Source: a virus. From it: a stretch of 48,907 nt of DNA. The stretch covers positions 1-48,907 of IMG/VR virus record IMGVR_UViG_3300025729_000003. One strand, 5' to 3'. Under the pieces are notes generated by a model. The model did no database searches and had not been told where the DNA came from. It was given only the letters and a program-made list of their open reading frames with translations. Below, one piece after another: positions 8,082 through 17,003 of this stretch (positions within the stretch are counted from its first letter, which is position 1; every line of letters begins with the position of its first letter). Position numbers and translations under genes: made by a program.

Positions 8082-8795
8082 CTATTCTATAGAATTTAGC
8101 GATTTTTGATAAGCGCCAACAGACTCCGGCCATAGTCCACTTGCTATCTCAAGACAGGCATTTGCAACTTGTTGGATTTCCCATTGGGCACCGTCATGAG
8201 TCCTTAAACTCACAAACTTAAGTAAGTTAGACAGGTTAACTGTACCGTAATATTCGGTATATAAGCTTTGCGGTAAAACACCTCGAGCTTGCTCTCTGCA
8301 AACCCCTACTTCCATCAACCGGCTGAATAGGGTTAGACATGATTCGTGGTGCTTTTTAATACAAGAAGATGCAGTTATACCAAAGCCTGAATCACTTAGG
8401 TCTGGATAGACAACAGGATTAATAGAATCTATATTAGAGGCCTGTCTATTGGATTTATGCTGGGTTCTAAATTTTTCTGGCTCGTAAAATGACATGTCGA
8501 ACTCTGTATATCTACGACTTATCTCGTTATAGCTCCATGTTCTATGACGATGGTGCTGACTTCTTATAAAAAGCGGAACCTTAAATCTAAAAGTTATAAC
8601 GTTGTGTTCAAAAGTGCTCGTATGCTTATGTTTAACAAGATACTTGATGAGCTTCTTATCTTTTTCGTCAAGTGTATCCTTATGTTTACCAAATGATACT
8701 CTTGCGCTATTTACGATCGTCAAATCATCGCCCATGTGGTCGACATATTCTACGAAACCAATACCATCATTATACAGATCAATCTTTTTTTTCAT
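8082..8795 (-). CDS. thyX: Flavin-dependent thymidylate synthase
   Basis: 237 residues, the normal length for ThyX, which makes dTMP from dUMP using FAD, NADPH and methylenetetrahydrofolate. The diagnostic RHR-x7-S motif is complete at residues 83-93 (RHRTWSYNEIS), followed by RRY. Upstream are the HxSxFEH-type segment (HKHTSTFEHNVITFRF) and VPLFIRSQHHRHR. The C-terminal half has the expected CREQARGVLPQ and SLRTHDGAQWEIQ segments. The start lies 7 bases after the stop of the acidic 1200-residue protein. The SD is weak (AGG). Its presence with a ThyA-fold gene in the same unit argues that the latter does something else. Confidence 0.96.
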   Translation of the reverse strand: MKKKIDLYNDGIGFVEYVDHMGDDLTIVNSARVSFGKHKDTLDEKDKKLIKYLVKHKHTSTFEHNVITFRFKVPLFIRSQHHRHRTWSYNEISRRYTEFDMSFYEPEKFRTQHKSNRQASNIDSINPVVYPDLSDSGFGITASSCIKKHHESCLTLFSRLMEVGVCREQARGVLPQSLYTEYYGTVNLSNLLKFVSLRTHDGAQWEIQQVANACLEIASGLWPESVGAYQKSLNSIE

Positions 8796-8802
8796 AAACC
8801 TA

Positions 8803-11800
8803 TTATAGAATGCCGGCGAGTTTGTTCATTCTTTTAATAAACCGCTCTTGTAGAAGATCATGCTCTCCATAGAACTTTTTGTCTAGATAGCCATGTACCG
8901 CTTTTTTGACTGTGTTCCTAGTTAGTGTTCCAACAGCCTCGTTACTCTTCTTTAATATCGCGGCAGCCATGTCAGGAGCCATATCTTCAAGGCTTTGAAA
9001 GTTTTTCTTCGCAAACTTCTTACCCTTTACAAGCGTTTCTTCATGCTCGGAGCGCCATGCAGCGATTTCATCAGAAACAGCGGATGATAACTCATCTCCA
9101 GATCCGTCGATAGCTCCAAAGACTGCGTCTTTTAAAGATAGATACCTTTCTTCCTTATCAATTTCTTCACCAGCTTCTCCTTCTAGAGAATCTTTCCAGC
9201 TATCGAGCGCGGTCTCTATAGCACCTTTAATTGGACCGGAAGAATCCATCTCTGCTTCTAGCTCATCTGAAGGGTCTGCTGCTTCTTCATCAGCTTCTTC
9301 ACCTTCACCACTTGCTATTTCTGCTGCTTCTTCCTCGGACGCTTCCAGCGCGGCCAGAAATTCGTCAACATCTATTTCTCCATCCTCTAGCGTTCCTTTA
9401 AGCTCGTCAGGATCATCTAGCGTTGCAGAAAGTTTTTCTGGATCAATACCTGCAACATCTGCTGGTTCTTCAAGCGCTTCTAAAGCTGCTTCTTCATCTT
9501 CCTCTGATGCTTCTTCAAAGGCTGTAGCGACTTCATCTGCTACTCCTGTAATGTCTTCCATTTCATCTTCAGAAAGAGCAGATCCTTCGGCGCCCTCTAG
9601 ATCAGATACTTCTTCTTCAGCTTCCCCGATTCTATCCAAAAACGCATCGATATCAAAGTCTTCTTCTTCATCCATGGCATCCTGAATTGCATCAGGGTCG
9701 TCTAAAATATCGGCTAGTTTTTCAGCTTCTATTCCGATTTCTTCTGCCGGGGCTTCCAAAGCTTCTATTGCAGCTTCTTCATCTTCCTCTGATGCTTCTT
9801 CAAAGGCTGCAGCTAACTCGTCGGTTGCGGCTTCAACTTCTTTTGATTCTTCTTCGCTTCCCTCTGTTTCCTCAACGACCTCTTCTTCTGCGGCCTCTAG
9901 ATCTGCTATAAATTTATCTAGCTCAAGATCCTCTTCCTCAACAGCATCCTCTAATTCCTCGGGGGTGTCAAGCAAATCTGCCAACTTTTCAGGTTCAATA
10001 CCAAGTTGCTCAGCTGGCTCTTCTAACGCTGACTCAACAGCCTCAGGATTTTCTTCCTCGAATTCCTCGTATTTGTCTAATAACTCTTTCGCGGCATCTG
10101 CTAACTCTTCACCGCCGGCCTCTTCGTCACCCTCATCCTGGACTTCATCAACAATTTCAGGAAAGAGATCGATAAGCTTCTGCATTTGGTCTGGCGAAAA
10201 GTTTTTCGGATTACCAAGAGGACTTTTTGGATCGTCTATCTTATTCTTTTTACCCCAGTCATCGCCAACAGCTTTTACGTCAGCTGGGTCTACAGGATCA
10301 TCAACTTGTGGTGGCGTTGCGTCCTCTACACCCTTCTTAAGATCACCTAGTCGACCTTTCGCATTAACACGCTTTTTCTGTCTATCAGAAAGCTGGTCTT
10401 CCCAATCGTCTATAGCTGTTGTTATTGCCTTCTCGACAGCTTCTTCATCTTCTTCTGGGTCTGGGGCATCAGCGATTGCTTTGTCAACGATGTCTTCGAC
10501 CTCGCCCGGGTCATCCTCAGGGTCGTCTTCCTGTAACTCTTTAGGTAAGGACTTAAGAACGTCAGCAACCTTTTCAGGGTCAGCGTCACCATCTTCTAAT
10601 ACGTCATAAAGTTCTTCTTTATCGCCTTCATCAGCGTACTTAAGACCAAGTGCTAAATCAGCACCGTCTATATCACCGCCCATTTGCTTAGCCGGCTCTT
10701 TAAGATCTTCCTCAGCCTGCTCTTCATCCGCCTCAAACTCCATAGCAACTTCAGCAGCTGCTTTGTCTAGTACGGGCTCTATTTTTTCTTTTGCTGCATC
10801 ATCAAATGATTGCTCTATTAATAAAGGACGCTGACCTAAGCCAGCTAGTTCGTTTAATCTTGTAAGGTGATAATCTACCCCAGCATTTCCAGACATTATG
10901 TCAAGCGCTTTGTGAACAAACTTATTTACGTAGCTTGTTGTCATTACAAATCGATTTTCGTTAGACTTCTTTAGAATATTTGTTGCAAGGTCCGGTACTA
11001 GGTCTTCAAGCGCTGCAAAGTTTGCTGTCGTAAATTTTTCACTAGCGACTAGCGACTCTTCATTCTCTGTGCGCCAATCCGCAATAGCTTGCTTAATTGC
11101 GCCAGACAGTTTATCTTCTACACCGTCAACAGCACTAACCATACCCGTCTTTAAATCTTCGCCCCTATTTTTAGCAGATAATGCCCCTTGAGCAGACTTT
11201 GAGATGCCATCCTGCCAGTCATCGTACATTGTTGCTAAACCAGCCTTAGGACTGTCTTCATCTTCGGCAGCTTCAATTTCATCAGAAGGATCTAATTCTT
11301 CAGCCGCATCGTCGGAAATCTCTTCTTCCGCAACACCTTCTTCTTCCATTTCTGCTGCCGCATCAGCCATGGCTTGTTCAATAGCTTCAGGGTCTATATC
11401 TTCGTCTTCCTCAGCTAGATCATCGACGGCTTCGGGATCCTGGACAATCTGCTTTAATTCATCAGCCTCTACGCCTGCTTCGTCTGCAGCAGCCTCAATT
11501 TTTTCTTGAGCAGCATCGGGGTCTTGCTTGGCTAGTAGCGCTATTAAATCCTTAAAGTCGATTGATACTTTTTCAACAGCCTCAACTTCTTTTTCAGAAG
11601 CGCCTTCGCCTTCGCCTTCTTTACCACCTGCGCCACCAGCCATTGCTGTACCAGTAATATCGGTTGCACCAGCCGATGCTTCTTTAGTCTGACCAATCAA
11701 TTGCTTTTGTAAGGTGTCGACTTTGATAGCCATTAATCCTTCAGCTGTTAGTTCTTCAAGCCCTTTTACAACTTGGTCTGGCTTTAATTTTACGGAAGAC

Positions 11801-12405
11801 TTGCCCTTAAAAAGAGATTTAAAGAAACCCTTGACCTTTCCGAACATTCCTTCAGCTTCAGACTCAGCCTCTCGAGCGCCGGCACCCCAGGCTTTCGTGA
11901 ACCACTCAGGTGTCTCGTATTCTGCTGTAACCTCACTCCAGTATTTGTCAGCGGAGGGATCATCTCCCATGAGTTCCTTGAGTGTCTTTTTCAGGTCTTC
12001 AGCAGAGGCTTTTTTAATTCCCTCGCCAGACATTTCTTGCATTTTCCTGATAACGGAAAGAACCTTAGCTGCTTCTTCCGCAATATCCTGAACTTGGCGA
12101 CTGAATTCTGAGACTGCTTTTTGATCGCTTGGATCTTCAGGGACTTTTGCAGGGACCTTTAAGATTGGCTGGATTATATTCTTAACAAAACCCTTGGACT
12201 TAGACTGTGTGCCAATTAATGTTATGACCTTATCTATTTCCGTAAGAGTTTTGTTAAGCTCACCTGATTCTTTGTCTGAAAATTCCTCGAATAGAAGTCT
12301 CTTCAAATTATAGCCTTCTACAAGGACCTTACCATCGATGGCTGCTTCATGAAGTGACTGCAGCTTGAGTCGACTCACTAGATATGACGTTCTTTTGATT
12401 GACAT
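8803..12405 (-). CDS. Very acidic modular repeat protein, 1200 residues, function unknown
   Basis: No family is recognised. The N-terminal 240 residues are basic-to-mixed and helical. After a Gly-rich linker (255-270) the protein becomes extremely Glu/Asp/Ala-rich. Three tandem units of about 94 residues start near 768, 863 and 957, each containing a core like PAEEIGIEAEKLADILDDPD; more diverged copies occur near 286-346 and 551-617. A second module of about 130 residues occurs near 370-520 and 1044-1200 and, more diverged, near 640-750; it has D-W, LK..V..A and ILKKSNE landmarks, and two copies end in RLNELAGL and RMNKLAGIL. Candidate roles are internal head or scaffold protein, or a DNA-mimic or ion-buffering protein; none is shown. 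SD is weak (AGGGA). It lies between glutamine synthetase and thyX. Confidence 0.9.
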   Translation of the reverse strand: MSIKRTSYLVSRLKLQSLHEAAIDGKVLVEGYNLKRLLFEEFSDKESGELNKTLTEIDKVITLIGTQSKSKGFVKNIIQPILKVPAKVPEDPSDQKAVSEFSRQVQDIAEEAAKVLSVIRKMQEMSGEGIKKASAEDLKKTLKELMGDDPSADKYWSEVTAEYETPEWFTKAWGAGAREAESEAEGMFGKVKGFFKSLFKGKSSVKLKPDQVVKGLEELTAEGLMAIKVDTLQKQLIGQTKEASAGATDITGTAMAGGAGGKEGEGEGASEKEVEAVEKVSIDFKDLIALLAKQDPDAAQEKIEAAADEAGVEADELKQIVQDPEAVDDLAEEDEDIDPEAIEQAMADAAAEMEEEGVAEEEISDDAAEELDPSDEIEAAEDEDSPKAGLATMYDDWQDGISKSAQGALSAKNRGEDLKTGMVSAVDGVEDKLSGAIKQAIADWRTENEESLVASEKFTTANFAALEDLVPDLATNILKKSNENRFVMTTSYVNKFVHKALDIMSGNAGVDYHLTRLNELAGLGQRPLLIEQSFDDAAKEKIEPVLDKAAAEVAMEFEADEEQAEEDLKEPAKQMGGDIDGADLALGLKYADEGDKEELYDVLEDGDADPEKVADVLKSLPKELQEDDPEDDPGEVEDIVDKAIADAPDPEEDEEAVEKAITTAIDDWEDQLSDRQKKRVNAKGRLGDLKKGVEDATPPQVDDPVDPADVKAVGDDWGKKNKIDDPKSPLGNPKNFSPDQMQKLIDLFPEIVDEVQDEGDEEAGGEELADAAKELLDKYEEFEEENPEAVESALEEPAEQLGIEPEKLADLLDTPEELEDAVEEEDLELDKFIADLEAAEEEVVEETEGSEEESKEVEAATDELAAAFEEASEEDEEAAIEALEAPAEEIGIEAEKLADILDDPDAIQDAMDEEEDFDIDAFLDRIGEAEEEVSDLEGAEGSALSEDEMEDITGVADEVATAFEEASEEDEEAALEALEEPADVAGIDPEKLSATLDDPDELKGTLEDGEIDVDEFLAALEASEEEAAEIASGEGEEADEEAADPSDELEAEMDSSGPIKGAIETALDSWKDSLEGEAGEEIDKEERYLSLKDAVFGAIDGSGDELSSAVSDEIAAWRSEHEETLVKGKKFAKKNFQSLEDMAPDMAAAILKKSNEAVGTLTRNTVKKAVHGYLDKKFYGEHDLLQERFIKRMNKLAGIL
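9346..10104 (-). repeat. Three tandem ~285-bp coding repeats in the acidic protein
   Basis: Units begin at about 10104, 9819 and 9537 (residues 768, 863, 957). Spacing is 95 and 94 codons. The second and third units also share a 37-base stretch that is identical at DNA level (9773-9809 and 9488-9524, exactly 285 bases apart), which points to a fairly recent duplication or gene conversion. Confidence 0.8.
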
Positions 12406-12458
12406 AATACATAATCCCTAAAATCACTAAACTAAATATGCAGAAACTAGCGTTTAAA

Positions 12459-13466
12459 TTAAGCCGAGAAGCTATAAACACTCGCCACGACTCGATAAGG
12501 ATCACAGTTTGACGCAGGACGTCTATCTTCAGCGTAGCCTTTCCATTCAGACTGCACAGTTGCTGTTGGTATTCTTATAGATGTATTTCTAGATGCAATG
12601 CCATAAGAAAACTTATCGTAGCTGGACGTTTCATGCAATCCCGTCATTCTGCTTTCATTGTTTGATCCGTAACGTAGCATGTCGCTGATGTGACTATTCG
12701 ATGCTTTTTCCATAATACTAATAAATAGTCCTTCCGTACCTTCATCGCGCATTTTTGTGGTAGAAAAATTTGTATGACATCCTGAACCATTCCACCCAGC
12801 GTAAGGCTTAGGCGCCCATTCAACACCTACATCTTGAGTTTCAGCCATTATTTGTAATAGGTATCTACTCATCCATAGGTCATCACAAGCTTGTAGCGCG
12901 TCCTTAGCAAATACCTGATATTCCCACTGTCCTGGACTTACCTCGGTATTATACCCAACAACCTTAATACCTACCTTGTTACATAACGCAGCATGTTCCC
13001 TAACAAGATGACGATGCTTTATAGGACCCCCAGATGAACAATAGTATCTGGTGTCATTGATCGGCAAGCCATCTTTTGGCCATAAGACGTTTTTTCCGGC
13101 CTTAGTTAGAAAGTACTCTTGCTCAAAGCCGACCCATAAACCTGTGTCACCAACTTCCTCTATCACGGTTCTTAAATTATACCTGTGATTTGTTTCATGA
13201 GGAGTCTTTTTGTCGTCAGGAATGCACACCTCACATAGTACCGTATAATGCGTTTCTGAAAGCTGATATACTCTTTTAGGGACTAACAATCTCTCAGAGT
13301 CAGAAGTGGTTGCCTGGCACGTCGACGAGCCATCAAAATTCCACTCTGATATCGGAAGGTCAAACTTCCCGTTCTCATCAAGAAAAACATCCTCTACGCG
13401 TGTTTTTGACCTTACAAGCGGAGACTCAAGTCCGTCAACCCAAACATAGTCTATATGAATAATCAT
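12459..13466 (-). CDS. Type II glutamine synthetase
   Basis: 335 residues, close to full length for GSII, which makes glutamine from glutamate, ammonia and ATP as a cytoplasmic decamer. Family landmarks in order: WNFDGSSTCQA near 43, VGFEQEYFL near 110, SPGQWEYQV near 178, GWNGSGCHTNFST near 225, RNTSIRIP near 288 and EDRRPASNCDPY near 313. These include the metal-binding Glu residues and ATP/phosphate-binding Arg residues of the family, so it looks active. The pattern is GSII (eukaryotic/rhizobial/actinobacterial type), not the larger GSI of most bacteria. ATG with an AAGGA SD. It follows the ClpP-like gene by 13 bases in the nrdJ-iscU-clpP run. Nitrogen metabolism support during infection is the likely role. 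Confidence 0.95.
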   Translation of the reverse strand: MIIHIDYVWVDGLESPLVRSKTRVEDVFLDENGKFDLPISEWNFDGSSTCQATTSDSERLLVPKRVYQLSETHYTVLCEVCIPDDKKTPHETNHRYNLRTVIEEVGDTGLWVGFEQEYFLTKAGKNVLWPKDGLPINDTRYYCSSGGPIKHRHLVREHAALCNKVGIKVVGYNTEVSPGQWEYQVFAKDALQACDDLWMSRYLLQIMAETQDVGVEWAPKPYAGWNGSGCHTNFSTTKMRDEGTEGLFISIMEKASNSHISDMLRYGSNNESRMTGLHETSSYDKFSYGIASRNTSIRIPTATVQSEWKGYAEDRRPASNCDPYRVVASVYSFSA

Positions 13467-13479
13467 TTATTTCTTTCCT

Positions 13480-14082
13480 TTATTCAAAGTCAATGTCTAC
13501 CGATACCTTTATATGCAGCTTAGGTACCCTCAATTGATTTGCTAAATTATGCTTCTTGGTTTCATCCGCGTCTAGAAACCAGTCTGCATGCTTCTTTTTG
13601 TCGACTATCTTCATAAAGTGATCATCTTTTTTACCACAATTTCTAGCCATCATTGTATAGATCTTGGTATTTAATCTATCCGCTTCCTTAGCACCGGCCT
13701 TGAGTTCTTCTACCTTACCAAAGTCCATACTGGATACGTCATGAATCATGACTGTCGCATTGGGATCCATAAACCTTAGACCTTCTTCCCCAAATGAGAA
13801 TAAGATTGCGCCGCAACTCATTGCCTTACCTTCTACTATAGTAGCAACAGGAAGCTCTGAGTGCTGTATTGCGCTTATCATAGCCATTAAGCTATAGACT
13901 TGCCCACCATAAGAATCTATAACAACTGGTATAACTTTTTGACCTGTATTATGCGCGGCAGCCATCTCTAGCGCGAACTTTTTAGCAGCGTCTTCGTCGA
14001 ACTTATTTACCCTTATGATAACAGGCTGCTTTCTTAACTCTATTTCTTTGACCTTTGGGTCGATGTTACTTGTCCAATGCAC
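13480..14082 (-). CDS. ClpP-like serine peptidase (S14 family)
   Basis: 200 residues. IDSYGGQVYSLMAMISAI matches the INSPGG oxyanion region of ClpP, Ser89 is in GKAMSCGA, His114 in TVMIHD and Asp167 in HADWFLDADE, so the Ser-His-Asp triad appears complete. Phage S14 enzymes often act as prohead proteases, but no capsid or portal gene is near and this copy sits among metabolic genes, so a proteostasis or regulatory role is equally possible. The start is a GTG with strong SD AGGAG 8 bases upstream; it overlaps the end of the iscU-like gene by 17 bases. No Clp ATPase is seen in the window. Confidence 0.88.
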   Translation of the reverse strand: MHWTSNIDPKVKEIELRKQPVIIRVNKFDEDAAKKFALEMAAAHNTGQKVIPVVIDSYGGQVYSLMAMISAIQHSELPVATIVEGKAMSCGAILFSFGEEGLRFMDPNATVMIHDVSSMDFGKVEELKAGAKEADRLNTKIYTMMARNCGKKDDHFMKIVDKKKHADWFLDADETKKHNLANQLRVPKLHIKVSVDIDFE

Positions 14083-14458
14083 TGTTTTTTCTCCTATAAT
14101 CTTTTATCGCTGCTTTTATCGCATCTTCAGCAAGAACAGAACAATGTATCTTTACTGGCGGTAGCGAAAGCTCTTTAACTATATCTATGTTCTTGATTTG
14201 TTCTGCTTCATAAATCGTTTTTCCTTTTACCAACTCCGTGACTAGAGATGATGATGCTATGGCAGAGCCGCAGCCAAACGTTTTAAACTTCGCATCCTCT
14301 ATTATACCGTGACTATTAATCTTTAGCTGTAATCTCATAACATCACCACAAGATGGTGCGCCAACAAGGCCAGTGCCAACGTTAGAGCTACTCTTATCGA
14401 GAACGCCAACATTTCTTGGATTGTCATAATGATCTATTACCTTATTAGAATATGCCAT
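14066..14458 (-). CDS. iscU: IscU/NifU-like iron-sulfur cluster scaffold
   Basis: 130 residues, the normal IscU length. The residues that hold the nascent cluster are all present, at the same positions as in E. coli IscU: Cys37 and Asp39 in APSCGD, Cys63 in FGCGSA, His105 and Cys106 in PPVKIHCS. The IscS/NifS desulfurase that supplies sulfur is not in the window, so host IscS would be the partner. The gene starts 3 bases after the nrdJ stop and overlaps the ClpP-like gene, so it belongs to that operon. The target cluster protein is unknown; class II RNR and ThyX do not need Fe-S clusters. Confidence 0.95.
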   Translation of the reverse strand: MAYSNKVIDHYDNPRNVGVLDKSSSNVGTGLVGAPSCGDVMRLQLKINSHGIIEDAKFKTFGCGSAIASSSLVTELVKGKTIYEAEQIKNIDIVKELSLPPVKIHCSVLAEDAIKAAIKDYRRKNSALDK

Positions 14459-14461
14459 TAG

Positions 14462-16984
14462 TTATCCGCACTTTGATGAGCCGCATGTAAGACAAATTGC
14501 ACACCCCTCTTGGTATACGACATTGGGATCTTCACAGCAATTATCAATTACGCCATTTCCAGCCTTAGTACCGTCTGCGATATATTTTTTAAGACACCTA
14601 GCTGTAACTTTTGCAAAGCTGAACAAATCGGCGTCTCTATCCTTTTGTAGCTGCTCTACCATATATTGTACTGGCACACCGTGGCGTAATGCCAGCGATA
14701 TAGTCCTCGTGAAGGCAGAGTGATTAGGGTTGTCAAACACCTTGACGATATCTTTTATAACAAACTCATCGCCGCTTGACCCGATCGTTAAGTCGTACTT
14801 AGAATTAACAGATTTTCTAGACCTGCGACGAATCAAGCCTACGGTATACTTTCTGGGGATTTCAACATACTCAGAAAGACCGCCGATAATCTCATATGGC
14901 TTTCCATTCATAAGCCCGACAAGTATTGTCCAGGCCTCTCCTTGTATTTTAGCTTGGTGAATATCACACTCAAGCTCTTCCGGTCTCTTAGGGGCAGACC
15001 TATATGAAACATCGTTACTTTCTCTAGGGTCTTCTTCGCTCTTGTTGTCTGAAGCTACAAGTACACCGGATCTGCTACCATCTCTATAGACTGTAACACC
15101 CTTACATCCGGTTTCCCAACCCCGCATATACACATTCTTGACTGTGTCTACGGTTACATCCGATGGCAAATTTGTCGTATTTGAGATTGCATGGCACACC
15201 CATTTTTGTGCGGCAGCTTGTAGATCAACTTTTGATACCCAATTAATCTCATTTGCAGTTGCGCCGGCGTATGGGCTCATTTGTACCAGACCATCATTAT
15301 CTATCGTGGCATCCTCACTGATAGTATCACCAATTACCGTGTTCATCCACTTTTTAAATCCGTGATGATATACCGTGTATTCTTGCCACTTATCTCCAGA
15401 ATCATCTATAAAATCAATTCTTGCAGTCTGATCTTGACCTGTCAATTTCTTTCTGCGCGTGTAATGAAGCATAAATGCCGGCTCAATACCGCTTGTTGTT
15501 TGTGTCAGAACAGATACTGAACCAGCTGGAGCTGTTGTCGTAATCGCTATATTTCTTCTACCATACTTTTTAGACAGCTCTTTTATTTCTGGATCTGCAT
15601 CGAATATGCGCTGAATAAACTTGTGATTTTTTTCCTTACTAAAATCGTATACACCAAAAGGACCTCTTTCTTTTGCCAGTAAACAGGACGATCGATACGC
15701 GGATATAGATAAAGTCTTGTATATTTTTTCTACCATACTAATTGACTTTTTGGATCCGTACTGAATGCCAGACATTGCTAGCGCGTCACCTAATCCGGTA
15801 ATACCTAGACCTGTGCGGCGACCTTTGAGGGCAACTTCTCTTACGTTAGTCCACAAATCTTTTTCTATTCTCTTAGCAGAACTAGACTCTGGATCTTGCT
15901 CTATTTTAGAAAGAATTTTATCTACCTGCTCAACCTCAAGGTCAATCATGTTATCCATAAGGCGTTGGGCCTTCGATACAATATCTGACATCTTTTCATA
16001 ATCAAAGCTGGCTTTTTCTGTAAACCCTTCTTTGACGAAGCTCGTTAAGTTTAGAAGCATTAAGCGACAGCTGTCGTACGGAGATAATATGATTTCCCCA
16101 CAAGGGTTTGTTGATACAGATCCAAAACCGTCATCAGCATAAGCATCAGACGGAGTCATATCTAACGCGGTGTCCCAAAATAGTACACCAGGTTCTGCAG
16201 AACTATGGGCTCCTTCTATGATTTGATGCCATATTTCTGACGCATTATCCATAGCACTAATTTTTGGATTTTTTGAAGTTACAGGCCACCTTAGTTCAAC
16301 CTGCTTATCTTCTTTAACTGCGTTCATAAACTCGTCAGTTACACGAACAGAAATATTTGCCCCAGTTACTCTTGACAAGTCCTTTTTAATTTTAACGAAG
16401 TCTCTTATCTGCGGGTGATGAACTGATATTGTTAACATCAGTGCACCGCGGCGACCACCTTGCGCAACCTCACGACAAGAATTTGAAAAGCGGTCCATGA
16501 ATACTTCTATACCGTCTGTCGTACGAGCAGCGTTAGCAGTTGTTAGTCCTCTAGGCCTTATGGTGCTAAGATCAAATCCCACACCGCCGCGGCGTTTGGC
16601 AATTTGAACCAGCTCTTGATCAGATTTTAGAATTCCGCCGTAGCTGTCTTCTGGCGCTGGAATCACAAAGCAATTGGACAATGACTGTATTCTTGACCCA
16701 TTACCAATACCTGACATTGGCGACCCTTGAGGCACTACATACTTAAAGTCCTTTAGAAGTTTGTATATCTCGTCACTAGACATAGGGTTAGGATATTTGC
16801 TTTCAATTCTTGAAAGCTCTCCAGCTATTCTTTTATGCATATCATCAGGACTTTTTTCTAAAAAAAGACCATCCTTATTCGTAAGAAGATATTTTGTTAC
16901 GATAACATTGGCAGCAAGTTCATCGCCACCGAAATATTCTAAGCATTCATCGTATGCCTGCTGATACGTAAAAGTTTCGCTCAT
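14462..16984 (-). CDS. nrdJ: Adenosylcobalamin-dependent (class II) ribonucleotide reductase
   Basis: Single-chain reductase of about 840 residues making deoxyribonucleotides using vitamin B12. It shows the first redox Cys in LSNCFVI, the active-site motif NPCGEI (thiyl-radical Cys and Glu), the following DSCRLMLLNL Cys, TTTAPAGSVSVLTQTTSGIEP in the phosphate-binding region, then TVYRDGSRSG and a TSCPD-type C-terminal domain ending in a Cys-rich tail (CCEDPN, CAICLTCGSSKCG). No small subunit gene and no glycyl-radical motif are present, consistent with class II. The ATG at 16984 (MSETF) has SD GAGGA about 8-9 bases upstream and is preferred; an ATG at 16999 is possible. First gene of the nrdJ-iscU-clpP-glnA run. 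Confidence 0.95.
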   Translation of the reverse strand: MSETFTYQQAYDECLEYFGGDELAANVIVTKYLLTNKDGLFLEKSPDDMHKRIAGELSRIESKYPNPMSSDEIYKLLKDFKYVVPQGSPMSGIGNGSRIQSLSNCFVIPAPEDSYGGILKSDQELVQIAKRRGGVGFDLSTIRPRGLTTANAARTTDGIEVFMDRFSNSCREVAQGGRRGALMLTISVHHPQIRDFVKIKKDLSRVTGANISVRVTDEFMNAVKEDKQVELRWPVTSKNPKISAMDNASEIWHQIIEGAHSSAEPGVLFWDTALDMTPSDAYADDGFGSVSTNPCGEIILSPYDSCRLMLLNLTSFVKEGFTEKASFDYEKMSDIVSKAQRLMDNMIDLEVEQVDKILSKIEQDPESSSAKRIEKDLWTNVREVALKGRRTGLGITGLGDALAMSGIQYGSKKSISMVEKIYKTLSISAYRSSCLLAKERGPFGVYDFSKEKNHKFIQRIFDADPEIKELSKKYGRRNIAITTTAPAGSVSVLTQTTSGIEPAFMLHYTRRKKLTGQDQTARIDFIDDSGDKWQEYTVYHHGFKKWMNTVIGDTISEDATIDNDGLVQMSPYAGATANEINWVSKVDLQAAAQKWVCHAISNTTNLPSDVTVDTVKNVYMRGWETGCKGVTVYRDGSRSGVLVASDNKSEEDPRESNDVSYRSAPKRPEELECDIHQAKIQGEAWTILVGLMNGKPYEIIGGLSEYVEIPRKYTVGLIRRRSRKSVNSKYDLTIGSSGDEFVIKDIVKVFDNPNHSAFTRTISLALRHGVPVQYMVEQLQKDRDADLFSFAKVTARCLKKYIADGTKAGNGVIDNCCEDPNVVYQEGCAICLTCGSSKCG

Positions 16985-17003
16985 GTTGCTTTTCCTCATT
17001 CAC

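Noticed and set aside
9965-10609. Plus-strand frame of 214 codons in the acidic gene
   Set aside because: Ser-rich shadow of Glu/Asp codons on the opposite strand; no SD and the minus-strand protein shows repeat structure.
12644-12826. Minus-strand 60-codon frame inside glutamine synthetase
   Set aside because: Contained in a motif-complete gene in another frame.
12459-13466. Type I glutamine synthetase
   Set aside because: Length 335 and motifs WNFDGSS, NGSGCHTN and EDRRPASNCDPY are type II.
14462-16984. Class I or III ribonucleotide reductase
   Set aside because: No small subunit gene and no glycyl-radical motif; the TSCPD-type tail fits class II.
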